A stretch of DNA of 64,000 bases, from positions 124,001 to 188,000 of the forward strand of contig NC_031467.1 of the NCBI RefSeq assembly GCF_000006565.2, written 5' to 3'. Positions within the stretch are counted from its first letter, which is position 1. Every line of letters begins with the position of its first letter. The DNA is from Toxoplasma gondii ME49. Its lineage: Eukaryota; Apicomplexa; Conoidasida; Eucoccidiorida; Sarcocystidae. This document shows positions 12,000 to 30,200 of the stretch, one piece after another. Made by a program: the position numbers and the translations under genes. The notes under the pieces were generated by a model that was not told the DNA's origin, searched no databases, and was given only the letters and a program-made list of their open reading frames with translations.

Positions 12000-14900
12000 G
12001 GTGCTGCATGGAAGGTTCCGCGAAATCCTTTAGGCGCGTGGCATGATTGAAACGCGAACGGTCTCGCCAGAGAAATTAAGAGGCCGAAAAATGACGTTTA
12101 TTCACACACGGTAGGAACGACCGAACTTCGGGAGAGCTGACGGAAAACTCGCGGGGATCAACTGGTTCGTCTTTGACTGCAGCAGTCCCGTTGTACGAGC
12201 CTTCATAAATCGGCGGGGAAGAGGAGCGACTGGAGAGTTTGGGGGTCTTCGAGGCTGGACAAGGGAAACGAAAGTCAGGCTTGTCACTGCGTGAGAAGAA
12301 TAAAACAGAAAATGCGAGTGAGAGTGCAGAGAAGCGGAGAGGAACACGAGAAAACGGGTTCACTGCAGGTCTGCAAGCGGCAAGAACTGATCTATCGACC
12401 CACCAGTGCGTTTTCAGAAGTTCCAGCGAGTACCGGGGAAAGTAAGAAAAAATGTGCCGGCGAAAAAGTGAGCTTGCTGGAAAAAACGAGGAACCGAAGA
12501 AGATAGTGAAAAAAAAGTCTTCGCAGCCTTCGGCTCGCGGTAAAGCGGTTCTCGCCTCGACGTCCACCGATACTACCCCCCAGAGAACGCGACTTGAAAC
12601 GCACTGCGCGATGTGCTGCACTCGAAATCAAGGAGGATCAAAGTCGCCACCGGGTAACGAACGGTAAATCAAAATGCCTTGCGATGGATCTACCACACAG
12701 AACATCAGAGAAAATGAACAGCTCAGAATCAAGAAAACACCGCAACAGCTCGACAGCATCTCCGACGTCTAGCGTCTTCCTAGTCAGCTGGACCCTCCCC
12801 TCCGAAGACACGGCAGCATGTGCCCCCTGCAGACACAACTGGGGGTTGTGTCTCTCGTCTTCAGTCGCTGTGGCATTTCTTGTGGCTCCTTTCAGCGGAA
12901 AGTTCACTTGCTTTTAAGAGCATCCGTTGAAACCACTTCCGTAGGAGAGAATCGCGACTCCTCCCTCGCACTGATCAGTCCATTTGCTTGTCGGCATACG
13001 CTTTGCAACGCCTTTTCTTTCGTTTGCAGTTCTTCTTCAGGAGTCGTACGGTTCACGCGCGATGCAGGTCCCTAAAGTCTTTGTCCGTGGTTCTTGAGAA
13101 CTCACGCGCATTTCTCAGGGAGAGGCACAGCGCCTGAGTGTGTTGTCAGCACGTCTTTCGCATTCTTGAAGAGGGAAAATGGCAGTAAGTTGTCGATGCA
13201 GGGGCATTTGACGCCGATGCAGTCGTGAAAAAACCTAGCACGTTACAGTCTAGATTCTGAACGTTTAGTAAAAGGAATGACTGGCTTATGGAACTAAATT
13301 CGACGAAAGTCCAGCTTTGTTTTCTAGTCTTCCAGGTGGACAAAACAACGTCACAAATATCTGCAGGCAGCGGCGAAGGTCCCCGTGGTCACCATTTGAT
13401 TATTGAAAGTAGCTGGGCTGTACAGAAGGTGCACACCGACCGTAAAAGCTAGCTTCGCCGGGAGATGGGGAGAGTAACAGATCAATGGAAGAGGCGGAAG
13501 AATCTTCGGTGTTGGCTGTTGCTTCGATGAGTGCCACCCGCGAGGGAGGTACGGGACAAGAATGCTAGTGGAAGTAATTTATGACGTAGCCACACTGGGT
13601 GCGTTGTGCCATGACAGGAAAAGCAGATTCGTAGCGCGTAGTCTTGGCCATTTGAATCCCGGAGCAAGAATCCTGTGGGCAGCAGCTGAGAAAAGCTTGC
13701 AGAGAAGTTTCCTTTCGGTCCCTGCAACGATGCAAGAAGTCTCTAACGACAGCTTAGCCCTATGTTGTAGTGCCACCGAATCCTTGGTACGTTGCGTCAA
13801 CACGATCACTCGACATGGAAGTGAAGCAGTATGAGCCTGTTTCTGCGGATCTCGGAGATAGTCTATGGTCCCTGAATTGAAGATGCCTTCCGTGCCTCCC
13901 ACGTGAAAGAAAAAGTCAAGGAAGCGGCTGGACTGGACATATTGTGTGGTGGTGTTGTCTTTGAACGATGCAACATCAGAAAATAGCAAAACATCTGGGC
14001 GTCACTATCTCCGCTAACTCAATGTGACGAACCCGTGAGAAGGAAGCTTTTCAATCGTAGTGGATGCCAACTTGTAACGGTGCGACCGGCAAGCTCGCCG
14101 TCACGTGTCGCTTTTTCACGGGGAGCCCAAACAGAACAACGAAACTGTATCTTCACTTTGATCATGAACTGCACGATAGAAGAACCGCAAACAAGCTTTG
14201 GGCTATACCTTGGTACGGTTCGTGTCTGCCCACCACGGCGTACGAAGCCAGTGATGTACGTCCTCAAACAGTTTGTCGGATTGCTATTTGACAACTGTTG
14301 CTTGCAATTTTGATTTGCTAAAAACGATAATCGAGATTTGTCAAAGCAACAGCTTGTCGGGATGGCTCGACGAACCGCCTTTTTTGGTCTGTGTCAAAGG
14401 CCAGAAAGTGGTAGTTTACATGAACCTAAAAATCCCTTTGTTTAGTGAGAAACAACGAGTCGAGTTCAGTGCATCAGAAACTAGTTAACATCATTCGATG
14501 GCATAATTGAGTCTCTCCCGTGTCAGCTCGAGAAAAGGACCGAATGAAGGTGTGCCAAATGGTAGGTCCGCGTTTCGGTCTGCGGTTACGACGGCTCCTC
14601 TGTTTAAAAAAGGTGCCGGCGACGGTGGTGCAAAGACGTGAAACTTAAGTGTCTTTTGGTCACCGAAGAATTCCTCCTGGGCCACAAAACAAATGTGTGC
14701 GTTGTTACTCGCATCCTCGCAAGCATGGGGCACAGGCCAGGAACAAGAGACAAATCCTCTAATAGATGGTCTGTTCCTCACGCGTTTCCTCGCAATGGCA
14801 GCCACTGTTGATACGAGTGATAATAATCCACGTATTCCGCCTGGAACATAAACGATGTGGAATAACCTCGACATCGTCGAATATCGAAATCCAGCACTTG

Positions 14901-15347
14901 TAGCTAGCCCCCTGATAGTCGGTCAGTCGGTAGCGAACTCCTTCGCGGCAAGTGAGGCCCAGATCTTCAGTACCCACACAAAAAGATGTTTGCATTGCAT
15001 CCTCGAAAATGTTGGAGCAGAACTGTCAGGCTTGATCCAAGTTAGAGTGCTCGAGGAAAAAAGAAGAAATATGTTACCAAGACGTCGGTCGGAACAAACG
15101 CAGCTAGAGTGTTGTCACAGCTGAGGTCACACTCCCTGTAGACTGGGCTTCCGGAGCGTTGGAATGCAATTGCATTCCATTGAGTAGTCACAAATTCGGT
15201 TGGCAAAAATACGAAAGTATCAGAGAATTTTACTGAACTACACCTTTGGTGGCCAGCAAACAAAGAGGGAAGCGCACAGCTCTGCAAAGACACCCCCGCC
15301 GTGAAAAATGGAAGTCCAGTGTGCCGACAAACAAAGCTCAAAGTTCT
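12000..15347. other. Intergenic region between two minus-strand genes
   Basis: This 3.3-kb stretch lies between the start of the giant gene and the stop of glutamate dehydrogenase. Small open frames exist, but none has a domain, a long coding run or good splice partners. From about 13 kb the composition is less GC-rich than in the exons. It should contain the promoter and 5' leader of the giant gene and the 3' UTR of the dehydrogenase. I cannot place either boundary. Confidence 0.5.
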
Positions 15348-20373
<5,026 letters not shown>

Positions 20374-23300
20374 CTTAGCCGAAAAAGCAACGACAAGGTA
20401 GCAAAGGAACCTGAAAACGAGACAAGTGACGAGCCAATTGTGCGGATGTCCTAGTCGAGGGGTATTGAAAATACAGCCACAACTTTTAAAGTAAGCGGTG
20501 TCACCCGACGGAACGAACGTGTGGAGGACAGTGTGCTGTTTTTGCTCGCGACGAATTTCACTGCTCCGCCTTCTCGACAGCACAGTGCCTCGCTGCGGGC
20601 CATGGCATCTTGAACCGTCTGCGTATGTTGGGATTGTCATCCCGTTGGTGAGACAGCCGGCGGGATGGGAGACGCTTGCGTGTTTGCGCACTTACCACAA
20701 ATTGCTGTCAGTACCGGCAACCTGTGGTTGCCGTCTCGCAGTTGATCAGTTTTTCAACCCCTTTGCTGTCAAAACCTCCGTTAAGCAGATGATACGGTGT
20801 GGAAGAACTCATGAGTCCATGCAAGCAAATCTCCTGTCGGGCGAAGTGGGACACATTGAGCGAGAGAGCACACGAACACGCCTCCTGCATAACGGCAGCC
20901 ACCGCGGTGCTCATAATCTGTCGTCTTTCCATAAGCGATCACTCTTCTGTCCCATCTGTGAGGTTCCCCTGCCTTGCTTATACGCTGTATCCCCGTCTTC
21001 TTAGAAATGATTGTCACGAAGAGTGACCCCTAAAGAAAGTTTCTATAGTGTACACATATCGAACGTCCGGTGAAGCAACGCTGGAGGTGGCGCTCCTTGA
21101 AAACACGCCAATCGGTGAAACGAAAATGCTCACAAGAACAATCTGGCGCTCTTATGTCTCTACTGTTGTCTACCGGGGCTACCGATAAGCGATGCTCGGT
21201 TGTAGCTTCTAGACGTTACAGTTTCTCGGTAGCAGCTTTTCGATTGTGCAGTTTCTTGGCGGTAGCTTTTCGATGTTCCAATTTCTCGGTGACAGATTCG
21301 GTGACAGATTTTCGAACCACGTTGTATGGCGACCACCCTAACAACATGTACTCGTACACGGCTGGAAAAACACTCGTTGCCGCTGGTTAGAGCCGTAGAT
21401 ACTCCGAACATGCCAACTCTTCCTGTCGGCCGAAGTGACGACTGCGTTGGAGACGACGGCCAACCTGTCTCCTTGTCGAAGAAATCAAGGCGGTCCTTGC
21501 TAACGGCTGTCTAAGAAGGGCTTAGCAGGCATCCATTAGCGCTGTTCAGACACAGGTTTCTCTGGTGGAAAATAGTTTAGTGTACACTTCCCGCAAAGGG
21601 GCTCACTGCACGCCATCTAATGTACCCCTGTCACCCATAAAACGTGTGCAGCAGCGCAATTGGCTCAATGCCTCGCTTACGTTCTACTTTAAAGCCCTCC
21701 TCTTTGCGGGGCAGACAAGGAAACACAGTTTTTAGACTTGTGCACTTGTCTTCGGAGCCTGAGTGGCGTTTGCTTTGTCCACGCCTGCAAACACGTTGCG
21801 GGAACAATATCTCAGCCCGTCGTAGCGCTTCAGGGACGGCTGGCCAGCAATAAGGGAGAAAAACACGAACAGGATGTTGCACAGTATTGAAAGTTCAAGT
21901 TCATTTCCAGCACCATTGAAAACCCCCACATGCTGTCGCCAGTCAACAGGCATCCGCATCGTCCGCTTCGTGTCCGGCGCTGTCAGTCGTCTGCAGATGA
22001 GGGTGGATCGTGGATGCTTCGGAATTCTGTCTCACAACTGAATGCAATCGAATAAGTCGAATCATCTTCTACGACGTGAACAATCGCCACAAGCCGCGGA
22101 CTGCCGTCAGGATTTCCTCGTGACCTGGGGAATAAATCATGCATCTTTGTATCTTGTTAGCAGGTCTCACAAACGGTGTACCCACCATAGACAAGATGGC
22201 ACCTGCTGAGTCCATCGCTAACTGCGGTGTCCAAACACATCAATTCCTCTCACCACTCGCATTAACGGCGAAAGAAACCTACTACTCATATGCGAGTGTG
22301 ACTAGTCCCACCGTACAGGGAGGAATCCTCTCTGAGACAGACGTACCGATAAGCAATTTCTGGAGAGGATATACTGCGAGCTGGACCACTAGTTTGGGTC
22401 AGGATCTTGGCTACCCGGATCCAATTCCCTAACACGATCTTTCTGACCCAAACGCTGGTTCATGTAAGCTCCGCTTGGGCTGCCGTGACAAGCATGCCCG
22501 TTTGAAATGGTTTCTGATCCTTGAACAAGCCGCACGACAGCCTGATACATAATTTATGTGATTATGGTACCTTGAATATTCGCTGACCTTTATCTATGAT
22601 GTGTTCGCCTTCTGACAACACCAGACTCCGCTTTCGCAGACATGAACCATTTCTCATTAACCGCTTTTTAGACTCGATTCCGCCTCCACTTGGGCAAAAG
22701 CTGGAAACTCAAACAAGGTCGAGACTGATCACGAGCTTCTCTACCATCACTCGAATGGTATTACTCTGCCTGGTTCCAGTGGTCTTCTGTCCGTGGTACC
22801 GCAGTGCTTGTACCTTTGTTGCCCTGTCCTGAGTGACGTGGCAACTTCCCCTGTTTTTTCCGTTTTACTGTGCCGCCACATCCCTCGCTACGACCATGCG
22901 AGCCCCTGGAATGAAAACTATCTGCGTTCAACACTGTCTGTGCCACCTACAACTTGACAAACTGCAAAGCTCACCCGACGCGCTTTCTGTCTGTCCCCAT
23001 CGGTTCTAACCCCCGTTAGTTTCTTGTACGCTGTACATCGACCTGCGCGGTAAATGAGGCAGCGACTGTGTATGCTTCTGATGAAGACGCTCTCGAACAA
23101 GAAAGATAATCCAAGCGAAGCTTTCAAGATTCGAGGTGGAAAGGCACTGCACCGTGTGAGCTTAAAAATCCCTTTCGCGTAGACTCGCGCAGCGACTACG
23201 CGTGCAAGCGTACTTTCGAATGAGAGGCACCGTTGACACCAATTTGCTTCCTAGCACGTTGCCTGTGCGCGTGAAATAACACCGAATCTCCTCCTGACTG

Positions 23301-24266
23301 CTTGCGCTGTTGCAATAATGAGTTTCATCGCAAATGGTAAGAGCTAAATTATCCACTTTTGACTGGGCGAGCCGTCTAGGAAAGATTCCGCTTTTCCTGG
23401 CAGTCGCGCAAGCCGCCTATGCAGCGCCGCGTTGTCGATACAGAAATGGGGGGACTGCCTAGATTTTTGCGGTGAATTGTCTCCTGACTTAGATTTCCGC
23501 GAGTTTCGTCTCTCCATTATAAATTGGCGGTGCAACTTTCCTCTCTACGAAACAGGGGCGGACTGAACGGCCCCGCGAGTCTGCTGGCACGTGGCTCGGA
23601 GAACCGGAGCGACAAGCCCACATGTTTCTTGCGCGGCAAGTAGCCACGTTCCTTCACACGCCAGGCTCAACAGCCAGTAAATATTTGAGACACTGTTCTT
23701 TCGAAGCCGCGGAATTTAGCGCTGCGTAGAGTGCTTTAGTGTTTTGAACATTCTTCCCTGCTGAGAGCGGCGTCCTGGCACAACGGAGAAACTGCGTGCC
23801 ACTTTCTCCAGCGAGATCCTGAGCGTGTGCTCAGGTGTGCATCCTGGAGAGGTATCCTGAATGTTCTACGCGCCTCTTTCCTCCGTCTGGTGCTTCATCT
23901 CAGTTCCGTCCCGCGCGGTTCGAAACATGAACATATTCTGTCTTTTTTGTGCCAGCCCTGCTCGCGTTACACCGCGAAGAGGGTTCAACAGCGACCTGCA
24001 GCCCCAGCAGAAGCCAGCGGCTCTGGCATAGACTCTGGGGTTCGACCTTCAGGACTTCTCTTTGAGACCAAGCCGTCCCGTCTTCCGCGTCGCTCTCTTT
24101 TTCACGAACACGGCGGTAAACTGCCCCGCGCCTTCCGCTTTTTTCTGCGTTAACCGGGTCTTCCGCGGACTTCGAGGAACGCCGGTCCCTGCGCTAGCCG
24201 CTTCTAGCACTGCGACTCTGTGGAGACATCGGTTTTCGTGTTGTTCCCTGTTGGCTGTTTCGAGCA
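20374..24266. other. Divergent intergenic region (dehydrogenase / 5-phosphatase)
   Basis: The two flanking genes are transcribed away from each other, so this 3.9 kb must hold both promoters. I find no convincing gene. The interval 21200-21310 contains imperfect 25-30 bp repeats around a GTAGCTTTTCGATT core, followed by a doubled GGTGACAGATT. Open frames here are short and lack domains. Confidence 0.5.
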
Positions 24267-27200
24267 ATGGAGTACGAAGAGTCGAGCACTCGTGAGGGTT
24301 CAGAAACCCACGAAACGACTCCTTATGGTTCGAAAGGCGCACGGCGGTCCGCCGAGTTGCCCGAGTGCTGCCTGGCGAACCTTGTAGTCGACGCGTTGTT
24401 TCCAGATGAAGATCCGGCAGAAAGAGCGCGACCTGAAACCGCGAAAGTGGCGCAGGAACCCCCGCATGGCGCGTGTCTGGCGTTGTCAGACAGAGGGACA
24501 CAGGCTGAACTCGACGGCACCCGGTGGGAGTGCCGCGTCGTGACACCTCTCGTCGCGGTCTCTGTGGACTGTCTCTCTGCCGAGGGATGCGGCGTAGTGG
24601 TCTGCGAACAGCCATTCTCGTTCTTGGACTACTTTGGCTGCTGCAAGGTAGAGTACCCGCCGCGGTACGGCACCTTCGACGGAGAACTGATTTCCGCCGG
24701 ACGCTATGCCAGCCAGATGCTCCAGGATGCAGAGTCTGCGCGACAAAGGAAGAGTCCGCACACAGTCAGGAGCGACAGGGTCGAGGGAGACGCCCTCTTT
24801 TCCGCCAAAAAGGAACCAGAAGTCTTCGAGCTCGTCCGGCCCGAACCCGGCAAAGACAACCGCGATAAAACCGCAATTCCCGTGAAAATCTTCGTGGGCA
24901 CCTGGTGAGAAAATTCCCTGGAAACTCTGAAAGGTTTTCGCTCTTCTCAGTGAAGTTGGGAAACGGTCCAATGGAAAGGAGAAGACAGATTTGTCCATCT
25001 TAGAAAACTGCATCCAAACAGTGCCGGCGAAACACAGCCGGCTCGAAGTCGAGCCGAGATACTCCGAGTGCACCCCGTTGACCCAAAACGTTCACGTTCG
25101 AGAGTCTCAGTCGACCCCCAGCATCGACCCAGTAACGGGGGGCATTCGCTGCCGACCTTGTTCGTGTGCTTGCCTTCCTGACTTGAGAAACTCTGTGTTT
25201 ACTTCGTCTAGCGGCCTCAGACCTGCTGGGACTGAAGGACGAATTGTCGAAAACCACTCATGCAATAAACGAGGGCGAAAGAGATTTGAGGCTCGACTGG
25301 CCTAAACTGCATTGGCGCAGTTGAATCCGGATGCGAACGAGTCTTGCCGCCAGTGCTGTCTGAACACATCTTCGGCGCGGCAAGTGCATGCAGTGGTCCT
25401 CTTCTCGGCGCCCCCTTCACTTGTTTCAGCCACTGGTCTGATCGCCGGTTTCTGCTCTTTGCATTCTGGGTTTGAGTCGAGCCTCTCATCTGCAACTTTC
25501 GGACCAAGTCTGGGATGTACACACACTCTACGAGAAGCTGCCCGGAAGTTGCGCGAAACGCTTTTGCCCGACTTGGGGCGGACACTGCGTTTCTCCGGAC
25601 TTTCTGGCTTTTGTTTCGTGGCTGTTTCAATGTCCGTTTCTCCCTTCAACTTGACTCACGCTTTTCTCCGGACTCTGCGTTTCAGACGTCTGGGCCCCGC
25701 CGCTGGAACCGTTCCAAGTCTGTTTCCCTTCCGTTTTTCGTGGCGTTTTCTTCCTTCGCTGAAGACGCTTTCTCCCTGCTGTTCACGCGTCGAGAGACAC
25801 TGGGCACAGTGCGTTCGTTTCTCGACATTGCCTCGCGCTCCTCCACCGTCACTTAGCTGCCGTGCAGTGTCTTGTACTGCATGCGCTGCTTCGTTTGCAG
25901 GAACACGGAGTACCAGGAGTTCGAGAACCACGGCCCAAAGTCGGAGGAGCGCTTCTGCAAGACGGCGAAGTGGCTGGTGGACTGCAAACTGAAGAAGGAA
26001 GGAGTTCGGAAGATCTCCAAAGAGGAAAGTTTCTACTCGGGGAACTCGAACTCTCTCCGCGACAACAGCGACGTCAGCTGCGAGATGTACGACTCCGTGA
26101 CGCTACACGTGACCGGAGAAGAGAGCGACAACGACGACGTGATGACCACCGTCGGCGAGGGGGAAGAAGAAGAGGAAGAGGGCGGCGATACGAAACAAAA
26201 CACCAAGCATCTTTTGAAATTCAGCATGGAAGGACACCCCCTCAGGGACTGGATCAAGGGCGGCTACGACGTCTACGTCGTCACGCTGCAAGAAGTCACA
26301 AGTGAGCGCCTTATGATGTCTTTTTTCGAATTCGAGCGAATCACGGGAGTGAACGCACTCACATCATTCCTCCAGCCACCCCTCTTGCGAGACTCGGTGA
26401 ATAGCGAGATATCCGAGTCTACACCCGCTGGCGTCGTTTTTCAAGCTCGCCTCTGTTCTGGCGAGGATACCTGGTCCGCCAGACGCGGGAGCGGCTCGAA
26501 CGTGACAACGCACAAGAGGTTGAAACGATGGACTGGATGCACACCTGGGCTGGGAAGCGCCGGATACGGCCAGGTATACGTTTTGTACACAGCGAGACAA
26601 GCGGTCAGTCGCGATGCGGAGCGTTTTCGCTTCTCAGGGGGGGCAGACGGATTGTTCTACTCACGTACAACCGCTGGAGTGCGAGGTAGAGGGGAGGCGA
26701 GGGAGAGGGGAGGCGAGGGAGAGGGGAGGCGAGGGAGAGGGGAGGCGAGGCGCAAGGAGAGCAGAACTAGGGTGGAAAAAGGAGATACATGGTTGCACAG
26801 AATCGAACGGAAGTCCTGTTCCACTTTTCTCGAAAGCTTCGTTTCTCGCGCCCATCTCGGAAGGAGTTGCGGGGCGGTTTCTCTGCTCCTCCAGCGGGAA
26901 GCGGGTGCGAGGCCAATGCAGAAGAGGAGCGAGGAAAGCAGATGACGTGACTTTTTCTGAGTTTTAGTTCTGTTGAGAGAATGCAGGCCACACAGGGAGG
27001 ATCGGCGGAAGGGAAATGCGAGAGGTGAATTTACACTGTTTTTTTCTGTCTATTTGAAGAGATTCGGTCTTGCTCCCTACAGATGGGTTGCGAGATCGTC
27101 GCCTTTGTTCAACGACCAGACACAAGCGTCCTACAAACGACAGCAAGGACGAAGGATCTCTGCCTGCTACGCTTCTCCACTATGCACCCAGAGTGCTCCT

Positions 27201-30200
27201 GTGTGTCTGACATGTGAAAGTCTGAAAACGCTGGTGAGGCGGACGTCTTCAAAAGACCCTGCGACGCGCGTCCCTCTGCGTGTGGTGGTTCTGTGCTCTT
27301 CAGATGACAGCATTTTCCAAGCAATTTCGGAGTACCTCGAGAGCGAAAACGGAGAAACGTTTTTCAGAGTCGACATGGGAGAAGGAAAAATCTCCGGTCT
27401 GGGCAAAGGCGCGTGGACCAAAATGAAGTCAACCTGTAAGGGTCGAGCGTGTCAAGTCGCACAGAAAAACGCATGCGCTCGCACTCTTCTTTTCTTCGAA
27501 ACGGATCGACCTCAGTCTTGCATCGACGTCGTCTCCACACTGTTGCGCAGCGATCCCAGGTGTCTGTACACTTGCCACGTATCACACCTGCATGTACGTA
27601 TGCGTGTCTTTGTTGATGGGGCGTTAGGGATCTTCCGCTTTTCCTAGAGAGAAAGGAGTTTTACACAGTGACTCCCGGCAAGCCGATGCTTCTAGACGCG
27701 TCTGGTCGTGGATGCGTCTTGGGGGGTATGGCCTGCTCAGAGAGAGATGCATGTTTCGCAGCTTAGCTTTGCTGGTGAGGGAAGCAGAACAGACACACCA
27801 TGTTCTGCAGGTCTTCTTCTATGGAGGGGCGCTCTGCATGCGGTCGCCACGATGTTGTGCGCGGACAAGAGAAAGTCTCTCTGGAAGTTCCATTCGTGGG
27901 AAGCCGCTGCCTCGCTCGAAGAAGATTTGGCCAGCTGTGTAGGAGACGTGAGGTTCCGCTCTTTCTCTTTTTCAGCGCTTGCTTGTTGGATCCGGGAGTC
28001 CAAGCTCTGGCCCTTGGGTCCTGTCATCCCCGTCGACTCGAAGGCCTTCTCCTTCAGTGAGTGGGGGTTCTCAGATCAGAAGAGAAGTCTTCGAAAAAGA
28101 TCGTGGACGCAAAGCATCCCTCAAAAGACTTCTCACCTAGATCAGGGTCTCAGCAGACGAACGTCGTCTCTCCGATGAAAGTTCTTTCTGCCTCCGAGAA
28201 AACGTGCACAGATGCCTGTCGAAAGCGAACAGGCGCTTGAAAGCGGTATATGAAGTGTATGGACAGCGCACAAAGACAGTCGAGAGGAATCGGGGATTTG
28301 CTGCGGCGCAAAGGACTGCGGAGGGACGGTTTGTAACTTCCGAAGGGAACAGACGTTTCCGATAAGGCACGAGAATCAATGTCGGCTTCTGCGTTTCAAG
28401 GCATTCTCAATTCTGATGTATCTCCTCATGTTCGCCACTTCACCGAAACCGATAGGACTCGATCCAGCTGTCTCTTGTGGAGCTGTACAGACGCCGCCCA
28501 TCGTTCAAATTCATCGGTTTTCGTGTTTTGGGTTTCCCACAGATAGATTGTCGGAGCGTCTCTGACGCTGTGCGCGATACAGGCAGATGCATGCCTGCCT
28601 GCATGCAGTTAGAAGTGTGTGTGTACTTTTGTCAGTATCCATTTCATTCAACTAACGCGCGTCACGCCTCCAGACACTGAATTGTGGAGTCCAGCGTCTT
28701 CGCGTGAGTTTACGGTGTATGTACTGCAGACGCACTACGTGGACCGCGCCTCGGTGCATGCGTTTTTACGAGGCAGGACAAGGTTGCCTGAGACACAAAG
28801 AAGCAGTCTTGGTGCCGACGCAACCGTGTCTCCCTCATGTTTTTCGAATATCGTTGCGAGTTCGCATGCTTGGACTACGACAAATGCGTTTGTCTCACTT
28901 GAACGTACACCGAGAAAACTGGCCCAAATCGCGGCTGGTCTTGTCCAACGTAGTTCGCATGTTGTTGAATATTGTTACCCTCCAGACACATGATGTCCTC
29001 GTCACGCAAATCAGAGGAGAGCCTCGATTCGTTCTGGCCTGGGTGCTTTGGCGGATTTCTCATCGACATTCTTTTGCACTCTTCTGTATCTGTAACGCAG
29101 CTGTTTTAAACGGGAGCAAGGGTGCAGTGACAGTCACGCTGAAAGTCCATAAGCAGCTGGTGTGCTTCGTCGGGTGTCACTTGCCGGCTTCTGCAAAGGT
29201 GAGTTGTTTATGGAACGCAGAGCTTGCAAGAGAGTCCCAGTGCGAGAACGCATGCGTCAGATATGGCCTCGTTGGCCGCGAGGCCGTCGTCCAGACTGGA
29301 GGCTGAACTCGAGTCTTCTCAAAATCCTAGTCCTTCTGTCGTGTTGAGAGGAAGGAGCTGCGGTCGCGAAGGATCAGGAGGTGGTGGACGAATCTCCGTC
29401 AACGGGTTGGAACCCAGTTTGCGAAGTGCCGCTGAGTCTTTTTTTGCATGCATCAGGAACGGGGAAAGGCTCGGGCATTCATTCGAGCGAAACTCGCAGC
29501 GATGTACAGCTCCGAGAAGAACGTGGACTTCACGCGTGTCTTCCACCACATTCTGTGGGCAGGAGACTTCAATTTCCGATCCCAAATCTCGTCGAAACAA
29601 GCTAGTGAGTTACCGTCCCCTCGCCGCAGTGTGCGGACTACAACGCCTGGGGACACCGGCGTCGCAACACAGAGGTGGAGGGGGGAGTTTAGAAAAAAAG
29701 AGTTCACATGGCCACAAAGCAGGAAGGTTCGCGCGATATGAAAGAATACATGCTAAGTGGAGATGTGCCATCAAGAGTTCAAACATCCCGCGTTTGTTTC
29801 GCGTCTGGGGCGTCCTCGTGTCTCTCTCCCCACAGCGTCTCCGGTGTACGTACAGCGCACGTGGTGTCTGGTCGCTGGTTTTATTTGAAAGACAAGGAGT
29901 ACGGACAGCGAGCGTCACAAATCCTCTGTGCGTTTGCACTCGACTTTCTCCGCAGAGTGGACTGCTGCGTTTCCCCCTGCGTTTTTCTGGAGTTGCCTCT
30001 GTCGGCTCTGTCACGGGGAAAGGCGCCAGATGCATGCATGCAGTCTCTGTCTCTCCGGGATTTCCCAGTGCTCGCGGCAGTGTTTTTCCGTTCGCTTCTT
30101 CCGAACAAAGGCAGATGCGCTCGAACTCCGCAGTTTCTGAAGCGTCGCGTGAGTCCGGCAAACCAGCAGGACATTCGCTGAACAAAGTCCCTCTGGAGAG

